From the NCBI GenBank assembly GCA_903837825.1, contig CAILVZ010000380.1, forward strand, positions 1 to 32,307: 32,307 bases of DNA. Direction: 5' to 3'. A program made the translations under genes and the position numbers. The stretch's first letter is position 1, and each line of letters starts with the position of its first letter. Shown piece after piece: positions 15,694-24,335 of this stretch. The notes beneath the pieces are model-generated. The model was not told the origin of the DNA, made no database searches, and was given only the letters and a program-made list of their open reading frames with translations. Source of the DNA: Akkermansiaceae bacterium (lineage in GTDB: Bacteria > Verrucomicrobiota > Verrucomicrobiia > Verrucomicrobiales > Akkermansiaceae).

Positions 15694-16398
15694 ATCGCTA
15701 AGCCACAAAGAGACCCAAACAGGGGCCGTTTCCGCGACATGACGCGGATCAACGACCGAATCCGTGCACCGAAAGTCCGCGTCGTGCTCGCCACTGGCGA
15801 ACAACTTGGCGTGATGAGCTCGCGTGACGCGCTTGCAAAAGCTCAATCGCTCGGACTTGATCTGGTCGAAATCGCGGGCCAAGTCGATCCGCCGGTCTGC
15901 AAGATTGTCGACTACGGGAAATTCAAGTATGAGCAGGCCAAGCTGAAAAAGCAGAAGTCGAAAAGCGCCACCCGCATGAAGGAAGTGAAATTCCGCGTGG
16001 GCACAGGTCAGCACGACTACAACATCAAGCTGGGTCGGGCGGAAGGTTTCCTCGAAGCGAATCACAAGTGCCGCTTCGTCTTGCAGTTCCGCGGTCGTGA
16101 AAATGCTCACAAGGACCTTGGGTTTGTCGTTCTCAACCGGATCATCGAAGACTTGAAATCGATGGCGCAAGTCGACCAACCCCCGCGCCTCAACGGACGG
16201 GCGGTCGCGATGATTCTCTCGCCGCTACCCGCGCATCAGCGGAAACGGAAATTCCACCTGTTCCATGGCGAGCTCATGGAAGAGGACGATTTCGAAACCG
16301 ATGCGGAGCAAGAAGATGACATCCCCGACGACGATTTCGTCCCTGATGAGGTCTCGGATGAGGTCTCGGATGAGGCTGCTCCAAAGCAGGCGGATTGA
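15694..16398 (+). CDS. infC: Translation initiation factor IF-3 (apparent AUC start)
   Basis: IF-3 binds the 30S subunit and checks start-codon pairing. The N-terminal domain (INDRIRAPKVRVV...DLVEIA...PPVCKIVDYGKFKYEQAKLKK) and the C-terminal domain (EVKFRVGTGQHDYNIKLGRAEGFLE...ENAHKDLG) are complete. The best start is ATC at 15694, giving (M)AKPQRDPNRGRF, placed 8 bases after GGAGG. IF-3 genes classically begin with AUU or a similar rare codon so that IF-3 represses its own translation. The C-terminus is extended by about 35 very acidic residues including a tandem DEVSDEVSDEA. A strong hairpin terminator follows. The length is 234 aa, longer than the usual 180 because of the tail. Confidence 0.9.
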   Translation: MAKPQRDPNRGRFRDMTRINDRIRAPKVRVVLATGEQLGVMSSRDALAKAQSLGLDLVEIAGQVDPPVCKIVDYGKFKYEQAKLKKQKSKSATRMKEVKFRVGTGQHDYNIKLGRAEGFLEANHKCRFVLQFRGRENAHKDLGFVVLNRIIEDLKSMAQVDQPPRLNGRAVAMILSPLPAHQRKRKFHLFHGELMEEDDFETDAEQEDDIPDDDFVPDEVSDEVSDEAAPKQAD

Positions 16399-16405
16399 GT
16401 TTAAC

Positions 16406-16459
16406 ATTCCTGCTGGCGGCGAGAGGATTTTCATAGCCCGCCGTTAGCAGGAATTTTTT
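16406..16459 (+). terminator. Rho-independent terminator after infC
   Basis: ATTCCTGCTGGCGGCG (from 16406) pairs with CGCCGTTAGCAGGAAT (ending 16454), a 16-bp stem in which two G.T wobbles are the only non-Watson-Crick pairs, followed by a T-rich tract. It separates infC from the HAD gene. Confidence 0.85.
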
Positions 16460-16494
16460 CTAACCACTCGTAAGATTGCGCCCCATCTTGGCCC

Positions 16495-17154
16495 ATGCTC
16501 TATCTGTTTGATATCGATGGAACGCTCGTCGATACGGGCGGTGCGGGGATGAGGGCGCTGCAGGAAGCCACGCACGAAGTTTTCGGGCACGAGGGGCCGG
16601 CACTTGACCTTGCGGGAAGCACGGATCTTGGGATTGTGGCGCACATCCACCGCCATTTCTCGATTGAATCCACTCCCGAGCGGGTGGACGCTTATTTCAA
16701 AGTCTATCTCGATCGGTTAGACTGGAATTTAGCGCATGGCGGGTTCCCGGGCCGGGTTCTGGATGGGGCTGCGGATTTGCTCATTGCCTTGGCCGCGCGG
16801 GACGATGCGACGATTGGCTTGCTGACTGGTAACACGGCGGGTGGGGCCGCAGCGAAAATGCGGCACTTTGGCTTGGCAAGTCACTTTCCCTTTGGGGCTT
16901 ACGGCTGCGACCATGCCGATCGAAATCGCCTCGGCCCGATCGCGCTCGAACGGGCGGCCGTCCACGCGGGAAGAAGTTTTACGCCTGCTGAAACCTGGGT
17001 CATCGGAGACACGCCCAAAGACATCGCCTGTGCTCGTGCCATGGGTGCCCGCTGCCTCGCGGTGGCGACCGGTCAGTTTTCCTCCGAGCAACTCACGGAG
17101 CATCGGGCGGATGCGGTGGTGGAATCACTGGGGGAAGCGCTCAGTTGGATTTGA
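16495..17154 (+). CDS. HAD-family phosphatase (phosphoglycolate-phosphatase-like)
   Basis: This 219-aa protein has HAD motif I FDIDGTLVDTGG (D6 and D8), motif II LLTGN, motif III in the HADRNRLGPIALERA region and motif IV VIGDTPKDIACARA. A helical cap between residues 17 and 85 is typical of phosphoglycolate phosphatase and related subfamily IA enzymes, which dephosphorylate small metabolites in the cytoplasm. The exact substrate cannot be read. The start MLYLFDIDGTLVD is the standard one. It follows the infC terminator by about 36 bp, so it probably has its own promoter. Confidence 0.82.
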   Translation: MLYLFDIDGTLVDTGGAGMRALQEATHEVFGHEGPALDLAGSTDLGIVAHIHRHFSIESTPERVDAYFKVYLDRLDWNLAHGGFPGRVLDGAADLLIALAARDDATIGLLTGNTAGGAAAKMRHFGLASHFPFGAYGCDHADRNRLGPIALERAAVHAGRSFTPAETWVIGDTPKDIACARAMGARCLAVATGQFSSEQLTEHRADAVVESLGEALSWI

Positions 17155-17264
17155 GTGGGGGAGGCGAATCGTTTTTTGACCGATCACCGAGTTTTTGTCC
17201 GACGATGGGTCTATTCTGGATTTTTTTTGTATGCCGATCGTAGCCACCCTGCTTCACTGACGCC

Positions 17265-18659
17265 GTGTCCGCAACGCAGACAAACCCGACAGAAGATACC
17301 CTGTTGTTAGTCGATCCCGATCTGGATTTCTTGGATTGGGCTACCAAGCACCTTTCCGCAAAAAATTTGAGGGTTTTGCGGTGCGATAATGCGGCGAATG
17401 CGATCAAAGTGATCGAAAAAACTCCGGTGAGTGTCGTCGTTGCGGCCATGGACCTCGAGCCGTTCGACGGGCCGGAATTGCTCGGGCGCATCATGCAGCA
17501 AAGCCCGCAGACGCTTGTCATTCTCACGGCGGGCTTTCCAACGACCAGCCAGATCATCGAGGTGACCCAGCGCGGTGCCCACGACGTGTTGCGCAAGGAA
17601 TCTCTTGCCTTCGAGCTGCGCCCAGTGATCGAGTCCGCGCTTCAGACTCAAGATGATCGCCGTGCGGCGCATCATCCAGATGCGGAAATGCCCAAGCACG
17701 ATGGCCGGGTGAAAATGATCGGGATTTCCCGCGCGCTTCAGGAGGTTTTCAAGCTCGTCGGTCGTGTTGCGCGTTCCGATGCGCCGGTCTTAATCGCCGG
17801 GGAGAGCGGAACGGGCAAGGAACTCGTGGCAAAGGCAGTGCACGAATACAGCCCACGCCGACAGAAGGAGATGATCACCATCAACTGCGGTGCTATTCCT
17901 GAAAATTTGTTAGAAAGCGAACTGTTCGGTCACGAGAAAGGTTCTTTCACCGGAGCGATTGCCCGTCGGGCTGGTCGTTTCGAGCAAGCGGACGGTGGAA
18001 CGCTCTTCCTCGACGAAATCGGAGACATGCCGCTTTCGATCCAAGTGAAGCTTTTGCGCGTTCTGCAGGATGGGTCATTTTCTCGGGTGGGTGCCAATGA
18101 GACGATGACCACTGATGTTCGGATCGTAGCAGCCACGCACAAAAATCTATCAGATGAAGTTGCGGCGGGGCGATTCCGCGAAGACCTTTACTACCGACTG
18201 AATGTGGTGGAAATCAAGATTCCCGCACTGCGTGAGCGCTTGGAAGACATCCCACTTCTCGCGGAATTTTTCCTTCAACGCATCACCCGGAAGAATGGCA
18301 TGGCCCGCATCCGGATTTCGGCCGAGGCCGTGAGCACCCTGCAGGCCCACCATTGGCCTGGGAATGTGCGCGAACTCGAGAACACTATCGCCCGTGCTTG
18401 TGCCCTTGCGTCATCGCAGATCCTTCTTCCAGCGGATATTCCCTTAGCATCCGCACCGCGCAAGGCGCTCGATGGCTTCACTGCTTCGTTAGATCAGTTG
18501 ATCAATGCGGCACCTACCGATGTGAACCTGCTCGATTGGCTTGGTGGCGAGGTTGCCAAGCGTATCCTTGAGCGGTCGGACGGTGAGCTCAAGGAGGCCT
18601 CAATCGCCATGAATCTTCCTCTAGCAGAACTCAGAAAATTGTTGGCGCAGAAAAAATAA
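17265..18659 (+). CDS. NtrC-family response regulator, sigma-54 activator
   Basis: This 464-aa regulator has three domains. Residues 11-125 are a receiver with acidic D17/D19, phospho-acceptor D63 (AAMDLEPFDG), T88 and K111, all consistent with phosphorylation. Residues 145-385 are the AAA+ domain: Walker A GESGTGKE (179-186), the sigma-54 contact loop GSFTGA (226-231, a tolerated variant of GAFTGA), Walker B GGTLFLDEIGD and the region WPGNVRELEN. Residues 425-464 form a Fis-like DNA-binding helix-turn-helix (DGELKEASIAMNLPLAELRKLL). It starts with GTG at 17265. No partner histidine kinase is adjacent, so it is an orphan here. upp follows 5 bp later, probably co-transcribed. Target genes are unknown. 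Confidence 0.88.
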   Translation: MSATQTNPTEDTLLLVDPDLDFLDWATKHLSAKNLRVLRCDNAANAIKVIEKTPVSVVVAAMDLEPFDGPELLGRIMQQSPQTLVILTAGFPTTSQIIEVTQRGAHDVLRKESLAFELRPVIESALQTQDDRRAAHHPDAEMPKHDGRVKMIGISRALQEVFKLVGRVARSDAPVLIAGESGTGKELVAKAVHEYSPRRQKEMITINCGAIPENLLESELFGHEKGSFTGAIARRAGRFEQADGGTLFLDEIGDMPLSIQVKLLRVLQDGSFSRVGANETMTTDVRIVAATHKNLSDEVAAGRFREDLYYRLNVVEIKIPALRERLEDIPLLAEFFLQRITRKNGMARIRISAEAVSTLQAHHWPGNVRELENTIARACALASSQILLPADIPLASAPRKALDGFTASLDQLINAAPTDVNLLDWLGGEVAKRILERSDGELKEASIAMNLPLAELRKLLAQKK

Positions 18660-18664
18660 TCCTG

Positions 18665-19288
18665 ATGTTTCACGCCATCGATCATCCGCTCATCGCAGAG
18701 GAGTTGACCAAGCTTCGCAATCCCGAATGTCCTTCGCCCGAGTTCCGGCAACGAGTTCGCCGGATCGCTTCGTTGATGGCTCCCAGCGTCACGGCGAATC
18801 TCGAAACCATTGTGGTACCTTGCCACACACCGCTCGAAATCACCTCGGGGAGCCAAGTCGCTCGGGAGATCATTCTCGTCCCGGTGCTTCGCGCAGGGCT
18901 GGGATTTCTCGATGGCTTTCTGGATTTGATCCCGCAGGCATCCGTCGTGCACATCGGCCTAGCACGCAACGAGCAAACGCTGCAGCCTGAGCCCTATTAT
19001 TTAAAGCATCCGCCGGTTTTGGGCGAGAGCGAGATCATCATCCTTGACCCCATGCTAGCGACCGGCGGGTCAGCGATTGAGGCCGTCCGCAGCCTCCGAG
19101 ATGCTGGGGCGCGCCACATCCGATTCGCCTGTCTCGTCGCCGCGCCCGAGGGGGTAGCCGCGCTGGAGGACGCTTTCCCTGGCCTGGCGATTTATGCCGC
19201 GTGCCTCGACCGCTGCCTCAACGATTCCGGCTACATCCTGCCTGGCTTGGGCGATGCTGGAGATCGATTGTTTGGCACTTGCGGCTAA
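18665..19288 (+). CDS. upp: Uracil phosphoribosyltransferase
   Basis: This 207-aa enzyme makes UMP from uracil and PRPP in pyrimidine salvage. The PRPP motif is ILDPMLATGGSA (126-137). VPVLRAGLGFLDG and the C-terminal signature GYILPGLGDAGDRLFGT are diagnostic. The length is the usual one. It begins 5 bp after the NtrC-type regulator; any functional link to it is unclear. The following TPR gene is 64 bp downstream. Confidence 0.93.
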   Translation: MFHAIDHPLIAEELTKLRNPECPSPEFRQRVRRIASLMAPSVTANLETIVVPCHTPLEITSGSQVAREIILVPVLRAGLGFLDGFLDLIPQASVVHIGLARNEQTLQPEPYYLKHPPVLGESEIIILDPMLATGGSAIEAVRSLRDAGARHIRFACLVAAPEGVAALEDAFPGLAIYAACLDRCLNDSGYILPGLGDAGDRLFGTCG

Positions 19289-19352
19289 CCGTGGTTTTCC
19301 GATCATCAGGGCTGGCAATGGGCCGATTCTCTCTGTATTTTTCGCCAGTCCG

Positions 19353-21944
19353 ATGAAATGGTGGCCAAGTTTATCACTGCTCCTGTTTTCCCTGCAGCCA
19401 CTGCTGGGTCAAGGGGAGGTCATGGCTACGCCCAATGAGCAAAAGGGGAATGATGCCCTAGCGGCTGGATTGTGGGAGGTCGCCGAACTGCATTTCAAGG
19501 ACTGCCTCGCCGACCCGGCCCCCACCACGCCCGAGGTGAGAGCAAGAGTGGCATTTCATCTCGTTGAGTCTTTGATCCGCGGTGGAAATCCCGTTGAGGC
19601 CGCCGATCTACTCGAGCAATCATGGCTTTCAGGAAATCCCGCAGCACCCTTTTGGAAAGCCCAAGCATTGGCTTCGCAAGGCCGTCTCTCTGAGGGCTCG
19701 GTCCTCTTATCGAAGCTCCTGAGTGATCCCGCGGCCCCCCATCGCATCGAGGCAGCACTGACCCTGAAAAGTCTTCAACTGGCACTCGGACAACCTCAGT
19801 CCGCACTCGATACGCTCGGTGCTTTGATTTCGGAGGCTAACCCCGCAACCCGGGCGAAGATCCGACTCGAGCAGGTCGAAATTCTAATCGATCTCAATCG
19901 TGCCACCGAAGCGCGGAGTTTGCTGTCAGCGGTCGACTCGATCGCCGTTCCTGACCAGCCGATTGCGGGGTTTCTAACAGCCCAGCTGCTGCTAAAAGAA
20001 GGCCGCTTCACCGAAGCGCGGGCTGGATTCCAAGAGCTCATCAATCACCCCCAAGGACAATCGCTTGAACGCTATCACCTTGCTGCCATCGGTCTTGCGG
20101 ATGCGATTATGGCTGAAGGAAACCCACAAGAGGCTTCGAACTCGCTGATCGAATTTCTCGATGATCATCCGACTTCACCATTCCTGGATGCGATTTTTCA
20201 ACGGCTGGCGCAGTGGGTGCCTGCGAATCCGAAGGCCAACGATCCAACGCTTGAGGGCATCGCTCGTTGGATCACTCCTCCGACGATACCCGCAAGCGGG
20301 TTGATCGCTACGTCTTCACCAGCGAGCGCCTCTGCAGCCGCCGCTTGGTCAGTGACACGAATTTCTAGCGATCTAACCGAACTTCGTGTGTTTTCGCTCT
20401 ACACTCGGGCGCTTGTCATTCATCGATTTGGAACTCCAGAGTCCAACGCTGAATCCAAGCAACTCTTGAGGCGGTTGTGTCTCGAAAATCCCGATCATGT
20501 CCTTGCTCCGCGGGCACTCTATCAGCTCGCGAGATGGGCTCTCGAAGAGGGATCGGTGGATCAGGCGTTTTCAATCTTGGCGGCTCTTAGGGATTCCACC
20601 AAGTTATTGGATATCAAAGGAGAAACAACGTTTCTGGAGGCGCGTGCCACTTGCTTGCATGGCGACCCGACACAAGCCGTTCAGTTATTTGATGAAGCCG
20701 CCCTTGAGTTGACTGGGGCAAATGCTCGGACCGCGCGACTCATGGCGGCGATCGCCCGCCTTCGCGGTGGAGATATCAATGGAATCTCGCTCATCCAACA
20801 CCAAAACACCACTACCGATGATGGCCTTGAGGCAGACATTGAGCTTGAGCGCGCCCTTGCGACACCGACTCCGAATGCTGCTAGGCCCTTACTTGAGGAG
20901 TTCCTTCGGCGATTCCCGAGCCATCCGAGAGTGGCAGAGGCGAAACTTGCCGCGATAGAGGCTGCGCTCAATAGCCCGAGTCCGGACCTTGGATTTGCCA
21001 AATCCCAACTGGATAGTCTGTTAGAAAATAGCGAAGGCACAAGCGTCGTCAACGCACCGCGCATCGCTCTAAATCGCCTAAAGATCGCAGACCTCTCAAA
21101 CGATGTGAAGGCCACGGCTACCATCGCCGAATCGATCATCACCCAATACCCAGCTGACCCCGCGGCAGCGGAAGCTGCGTTGACATTAGGGCGCAGCCTT
21201 TTCCAATCAGGCAGCTACAATGCCGCTCGGTTGGTCCTTGAAAAACTTGCTGCATCCGACACGCATTCGGCGAGCGCGCAGGCAGCATGGCTTCTCGCCG
21301 CGCGCGCGGCAGCACTTGGCGGAACCCCTCAGTCGAAAGAGGAAGCCCTGATCCTTTTTGACAAGGCCATCGGAAGTAGCGGGCCTGTCAGTTCGATCGC
21401 GATTCTCGAAAAGGCAAAACATCTCATCAATCTCTATCGGCTTAACGAAGCCTCGACCTTTCTGTCCAAGTGGATGGCGACTTTACCGGAAACCGATCCT
21501 CTCCAGCTACCCGCAGGCCTTTTGCTGGGTGAGGCATTGTATGCGCAAGGGAGTTCAAATCCCGCCTCGCTGGTAGAGGCACTCGCGGTGTACGACAAGT
21601 TGCTGAAGCAGGCGGTGAACCAGACGGCCTTGTTGAATCGGCTTCAATACCTCCGAGGCATCACCCTTGAGCAACTGCCGGATGAAATGGATCCATCAAA
21701 AAAGCGCGATAAACAGGCGCTTCAGGCCTACCACTCGGTGCTGGAAGTCACCACCCCACCCACGGAGTGGGATTATTTTGAGCGCTGTGGATTTCGCGCA
21801 CTTGCTCTGTTAGAAAACGCCCAACGCTGGCGCGAGGCGGTGAATGTCGCCAATCAAATCGCTTCTTTCAAGGGGCCTCGCGCTGAAGAAGCCTCCACTC
21901 GCGCAAGCCAACTCCAGCTCAAGCACATGATCTGGGAAGACTAA
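19353..21944 (+). CDS. Large secreted TPR-repeat protein
   Basis: This 863-aa protein begins MKWWPSLSLLLFSLQPLLGQG, a clear signal peptide. The rest is almost entirely helical tetratricopeptide-like repeats, for example NDALAAGLWEVAELHFKDCL, SGSYNAARLVLEKLA and EALAVYDKLLKQ, with no catalytic motif. Such exported TPR proteins act as scaffolds in the periplasm or outer membrane (in the way BamD or YbgF/CpoB repeats do), but no specific partner can be named. The ATG at 19353 is chosen for the signal peptide; the frame is open further upstream inside upp but is not protein-like. It is followed by dapB after 37 bp. Confidence 0.75.
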   Translation: MKWWPSLSLLLFSLQPLLGQGEVMATPNEQKGNDALAAGLWEVAELHFKDCLADPAPTTPEVRARVAFHLVESLIRGGNPVEAADLLEQSWLSGNPAAPFWKAQALASQGRLSEGSVLLSKLLSDPAAPHRIEAALTLKSLQLALGQPQSALDTLGALISEANPATRAKIRLEQVEILIDLNRATEARSLLSAVDSIAVPDQPIAGFLTAQLLLKEGRFTEARAGFQELINHPQGQSLERYHLAAIGLADAIMAEGNPQEASNSLIEFLDDHPTSPFLDAIFQRLAQWVPANPKANDPTLEGIARWITPPTIPASGLIATSSPASASAAAAWSVTRISSDLTELRVFSLYTRALVIHRFGTPESNAESKQLLRRLCLENPDHVLAPRALYQLARWALEEGSVDQAFSILAALRDSTKLLDIKGETTFLEARATCLHGDPTQAVQLFDEAALELTGANARTARLMAAIARLRGGDINGISLIQHQNTTTDDGLEADIELERALATPTPNAARPLLEEFLRRFPSHPRVAEAKLAAIEAALNSPSPDLGFAKSQLDSLLENSEGTSVVNAPRIALNRLKIADLSNDVKATATIAESIITQYPADPAAAEAALTLGRSLFQSGSYNAARLVLEKLAASDTHSASAQAAWLLAARAAALGGTPQSKEEALILFDKAIGSSGPVSSIAILEKAKHLINLYRLNEASTFLSKWMATLPETDPLQLPAGLLLGEALYAQGSSNPASLVEALAVYDKLLKQAVNQTALLNRLQYLRGITLEQLPDEMDPSKKRDKQALQAYHSVLEVTTPPTEWDYFERCGFRALALLENAQRWREAVNVANQIASFKGPRAEEASTRASQLQLKHMIWED

Positions 21945-21981
21945 CGCAACAATCACCAACGATCATCTAACCATTTCATTT

Positions 21982-22716
21982 ATGCCAAATCTACTCGTCA
22001 CTGGAAAATCTGGCCGCATGGGCCAAGCGGTACTTGAGGCTGCTGCTCACGCCAATGTCCATGTCGCCGCCACTCATGACACAGGTGAAGATCTCATCGC
22101 CGCGATCACGAAAGCGAACTGCGCCATCGACTTTACCATTCATTCATTCACCACCACCCTCGTCGAAGCAGCTCTGAAGCACAACGTCCGTCTTGTGATT
22201 GGCACCACTGGACATACCGATGAAGAGCGCGCCATCATTCATGAGGCTGCTAGGTCGATCCCCATCGTCTACGCAGCCAATTATTCAGTCGGCGTCAACA
22301 CGCTCTTTTGGCTGACACGCCAAGCCGCGCGGATCCTCACTCAGGATCGCTTTGATATCGAGGTGACCGAGATGCACCACAAACACAAAATCGACGCGCC
22401 CTCTGGCACCGCTCGCAGGCTATTGGAAATCCTCAACGAGGAAACGGGAACGTCTTATCAAAACGATGTGGCGCATGGACGCATGGGTAACATCGGTCCA
22501 CGCAAGCCTCGCGAGATCGGGATGCACACGCTTCGTGGCGGTGATGTGGTAGGCGATCACACGGTGCTTTTCGCTGCGGATGGCGAGAGGGTTGAACTGA
22601 CCCACAAGGCATCATCCCGCCTGACATTTGCTGCAGGGGCGGTCCGGGCCGCTCGGTGGCTGCAAGATCAGCCTGTCGGACTCTACGACATGCAGGACGT
22701 GCTTGGCTTAGTCTAA
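21982..22716 (+). CDS. dapB: 4-hydroxy-tetrahydrodipicolinate reductase
   Basis: This 244-aa NAD(P)H-dependent enzyme of the lysine/diaminopimelate pathway supplies peptidoglycan precursors. The N-terminal Rossmann loop is GKSGRMG (8-14). The segment VIGTTGH follows, then the catalytic region EMHHKHKIDAPSGTA (130-144), and the C-terminal GDHTVLFAADGERVELTH. All key residues are present. It lies between a TPR protein and a lipoprotein gene on the same strand (gaps 37 and 27 bp), so co-transcription is possible. The length is slightly short relative to the E. coli protein but normal for the family. Confidence 0.93.
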   Translation: MPNLLVTGKSGRMGQAVLEAAAHANVHVAATHDTGEDLIAAITKANCAIDFTIHSFTTTLVEAALKHNVRLVIGTTGHTDEERAIIHEAARSIPIVYAANYSVGVNTLFWLTRQAARILTQDRFDIEVTEMHHKHKIDAPSGTARRLLEILNEETGTSYQNDVAHGRMGNIGPRKPREIGMHTLRGGDVVGDHTVLFAADGERVELTHKASSRLTFAAGAVRAARWLQDQPVGLYDMQDVLGLV

Positions 22717-22743
22717 CAACTGCACCCAAATCTCAAAACGAGA

Positions 22744-24291
22744 ATGACATTCATGCGCTCCCTACCAACACTTTCATTGCTGCTCATGTTAACGGCTTGT
22801 GAGCCGAAGAAAGCTGAGCATATGGGGAAGCCAGCGGCCATGCCACAGCCATCGGTTGCGGACTCCCACGCTTCCACTCGCACCGACTTCAAGTCCTCAG
22901 TGGTGCGCGTGAGTTCCACCCAGCAGTCATGGAATGCCGGCCAACCATGGGAAAAAAACCCACCTACCCAAAGGCGGGCGCTTGCTGCCATCGTCAGTCC
23001 CCAACGGGTTCTAACTACTTCTGAAATGGTCGGCGATGCGACCTATCTTGAGCTTGAATCTCCGGATGGCACGCACTTTGCGCAAGCAAAGGTGATTGCG
23101 GTGGACTATGAGGCAAATCTTGCACTGTTAGGCCCTGTTTCTGAGGATGAAGGGAAACTCCTATTCGAGCATACCACCCCGCTTGAAATGAACACGCCTC
23201 CTACCATCGGAGAAGGAGTTCAAATTATCCAAATCGAGGAAAATGGCCAAACTATTCTAACCGATGGAAGCATCCAAAGCATTGACGTCACCTCAGATTT
23301 CTTGCCTGGGAATCGTTTCCTGACATACTTGGTCAAAGCATCCATGCAGAGCGTTGCCAGCAGCTTTTCGCTGCCGGTGCTTCATGAGGGCAAGATGGTG
23401 GGCGTTTTAACGGGGTATCAAGCCAAGGACCAGATTTGCAATGTGATTTCCACTGATATCGTCAACCGCTTCATCAAGGAAGCCGCCGATGGTGACTATC
23501 AGGGATTTCCTAGCCTAGGAATATCCACGGGTAAGACAGAGGATCCATCGTTCCGGCAGTGGCTCAAGCTCAACGATCAAGATGGTGGACTTTATATTCA
23601 CGGGGTGCGGAAAGGCGGCGCCGCTCAAGTCGCTGGAGTTAAGGAAGGTGATGTCTTGCTCGCCATCGATGGCCACCCAATCGATCGCCGCGGTTTCTAT
23701 CAGCACCCAAGCTATGGAAGTCTTTTCTGGGGCCACTTGGTCCGTGGTGAAAAGTCGACGGGCGAATCTTTCACGCTTTCGTTGGTGAGGGATGGTAATC
23801 CGATGGACCTTAAGGCGACGCTCACCCGTGAAGATGAGAACTCAAAATTGGTGCCTGCCTATCAATTTGGCAAAGCGCCGAATTTCATGATCAAGGGCGG
23901 CCTTGTCTTCCTTGAACTCACGCGACCGCTGTTGGAAGCATTTGGCGAAAATTGGGAAAGCCGGGCGCCGCTCGACTTTCTCGATGCGCTTGAAAATCCC
24001 GAAAAATATGAAGATAAGGTGGATCGCATCATTTTCTTGAGTCGATCCATCCCAACCCCTGCTACCGTGGGTTACGAATCTGTTAGGAATCTAGTCGTCC
24101 GCAAAGTCAACGGGAAGGAGATCAAGAATATGAGAGGTCTCATTGATGCGTTCAAAGGAAATCTTGGGGATCGCCATGTCATCGAGTTCGCGGAGGATGA
24201 TTTTAAGCTCTATCTCGACGAGGCAACCTCTGCCGCTGTCGATGCCCAACTCCTTCAGCACGGGATCAGTCGGCTTTCCAGGGCGGAATGA
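22744..24291 (+). CDS. PDZ-containing lipoprotein, degenerate DegP/HtrA-like protease
   Basis: This is a 515-aa lipoprotein (lipobox LTAC, C19). Residues 50-245 follow the layout of a trypsin-like HtrA domain but appear to lack the catalytic triad. The position of the usual 'VLTNxHV' histidine reads VLTTSEMV (residues 89-96), and the aspartate of 'DxxxDLALL' is an Asn in DYEANLALL (N125). The usual GNSGGP is SSFSLP (206-211), keeping a Ser but not the glycines. A PDZ domain (GGLYIHGVRKGGAAQVAGVKEGDVLLAIDGHPI) lies at about 280-370, and a second PDZ-like segment lies near residues 410-490. It is therefore predicted to be a non-catalytic peptide-binding or scaffold protein. An ATG nine bases later (22753) is an equally possible start. 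Confidence 0.72.
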   Translation: MTFMRSLPTLSLLLMLTACEPKKAEHMGKPAAMPQPSVADSHASTRTDFKSSVVRVSSTQQSWNAGQPWEKNPPTQRRALAAIVSPQRVLTTSEMVGDATYLELESPDGTHFAQAKVIAVDYEANLALLGPVSEDEGKLLFEHTTPLEMNTPPTIGEGVQIIQIEENGQTILTDGSIQSIDVTSDFLPGNRFLTYLVKASMQSVASSFSLPVLHEGKMVGVLTGYQAKDQICNVISTDIVNRFIKEAADGDYQGFPSLGISTGKTEDPSFRQWLKLNDQDGGLYIHGVRKGGAAQVAGVKEGDVLLAIDGHPIDRRGFYQHPSYGSLFWGHLVRGEKSTGESFTLSLVRDGNPMDLKATLTREDENSKLVPAYQFGKAPNFMIKGGLVFLELTRPLLEAFGENWESRAPLDFLDALENPEKYEDKVDRIIFLSRSIPTPATVGYESVRNLVVRKVNGKEIKNMRGLIDAFKGNLGDRHVIEFAEDDFKLYLDEATSAAVDAQLLQHGISRLSRAE

Positions 24292-24335
24292 TCATGAATG
24301 CTGCTTGCGCCGCCAACCCATCAGACTGACCACTC

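Noticed and set aside
17155-17264. T-rich runs before the regulator as a terminator
   Set aside because: A run of T residues at about 17219-17228 is not preceded by a stable stem.
24295-24330. An 11-codon frame before the iduronate-2-sulfatase-like gene as a leader peptide
   Set aside because: Too short to support, with no regulatory hairpin or ribosome binding site beside it.
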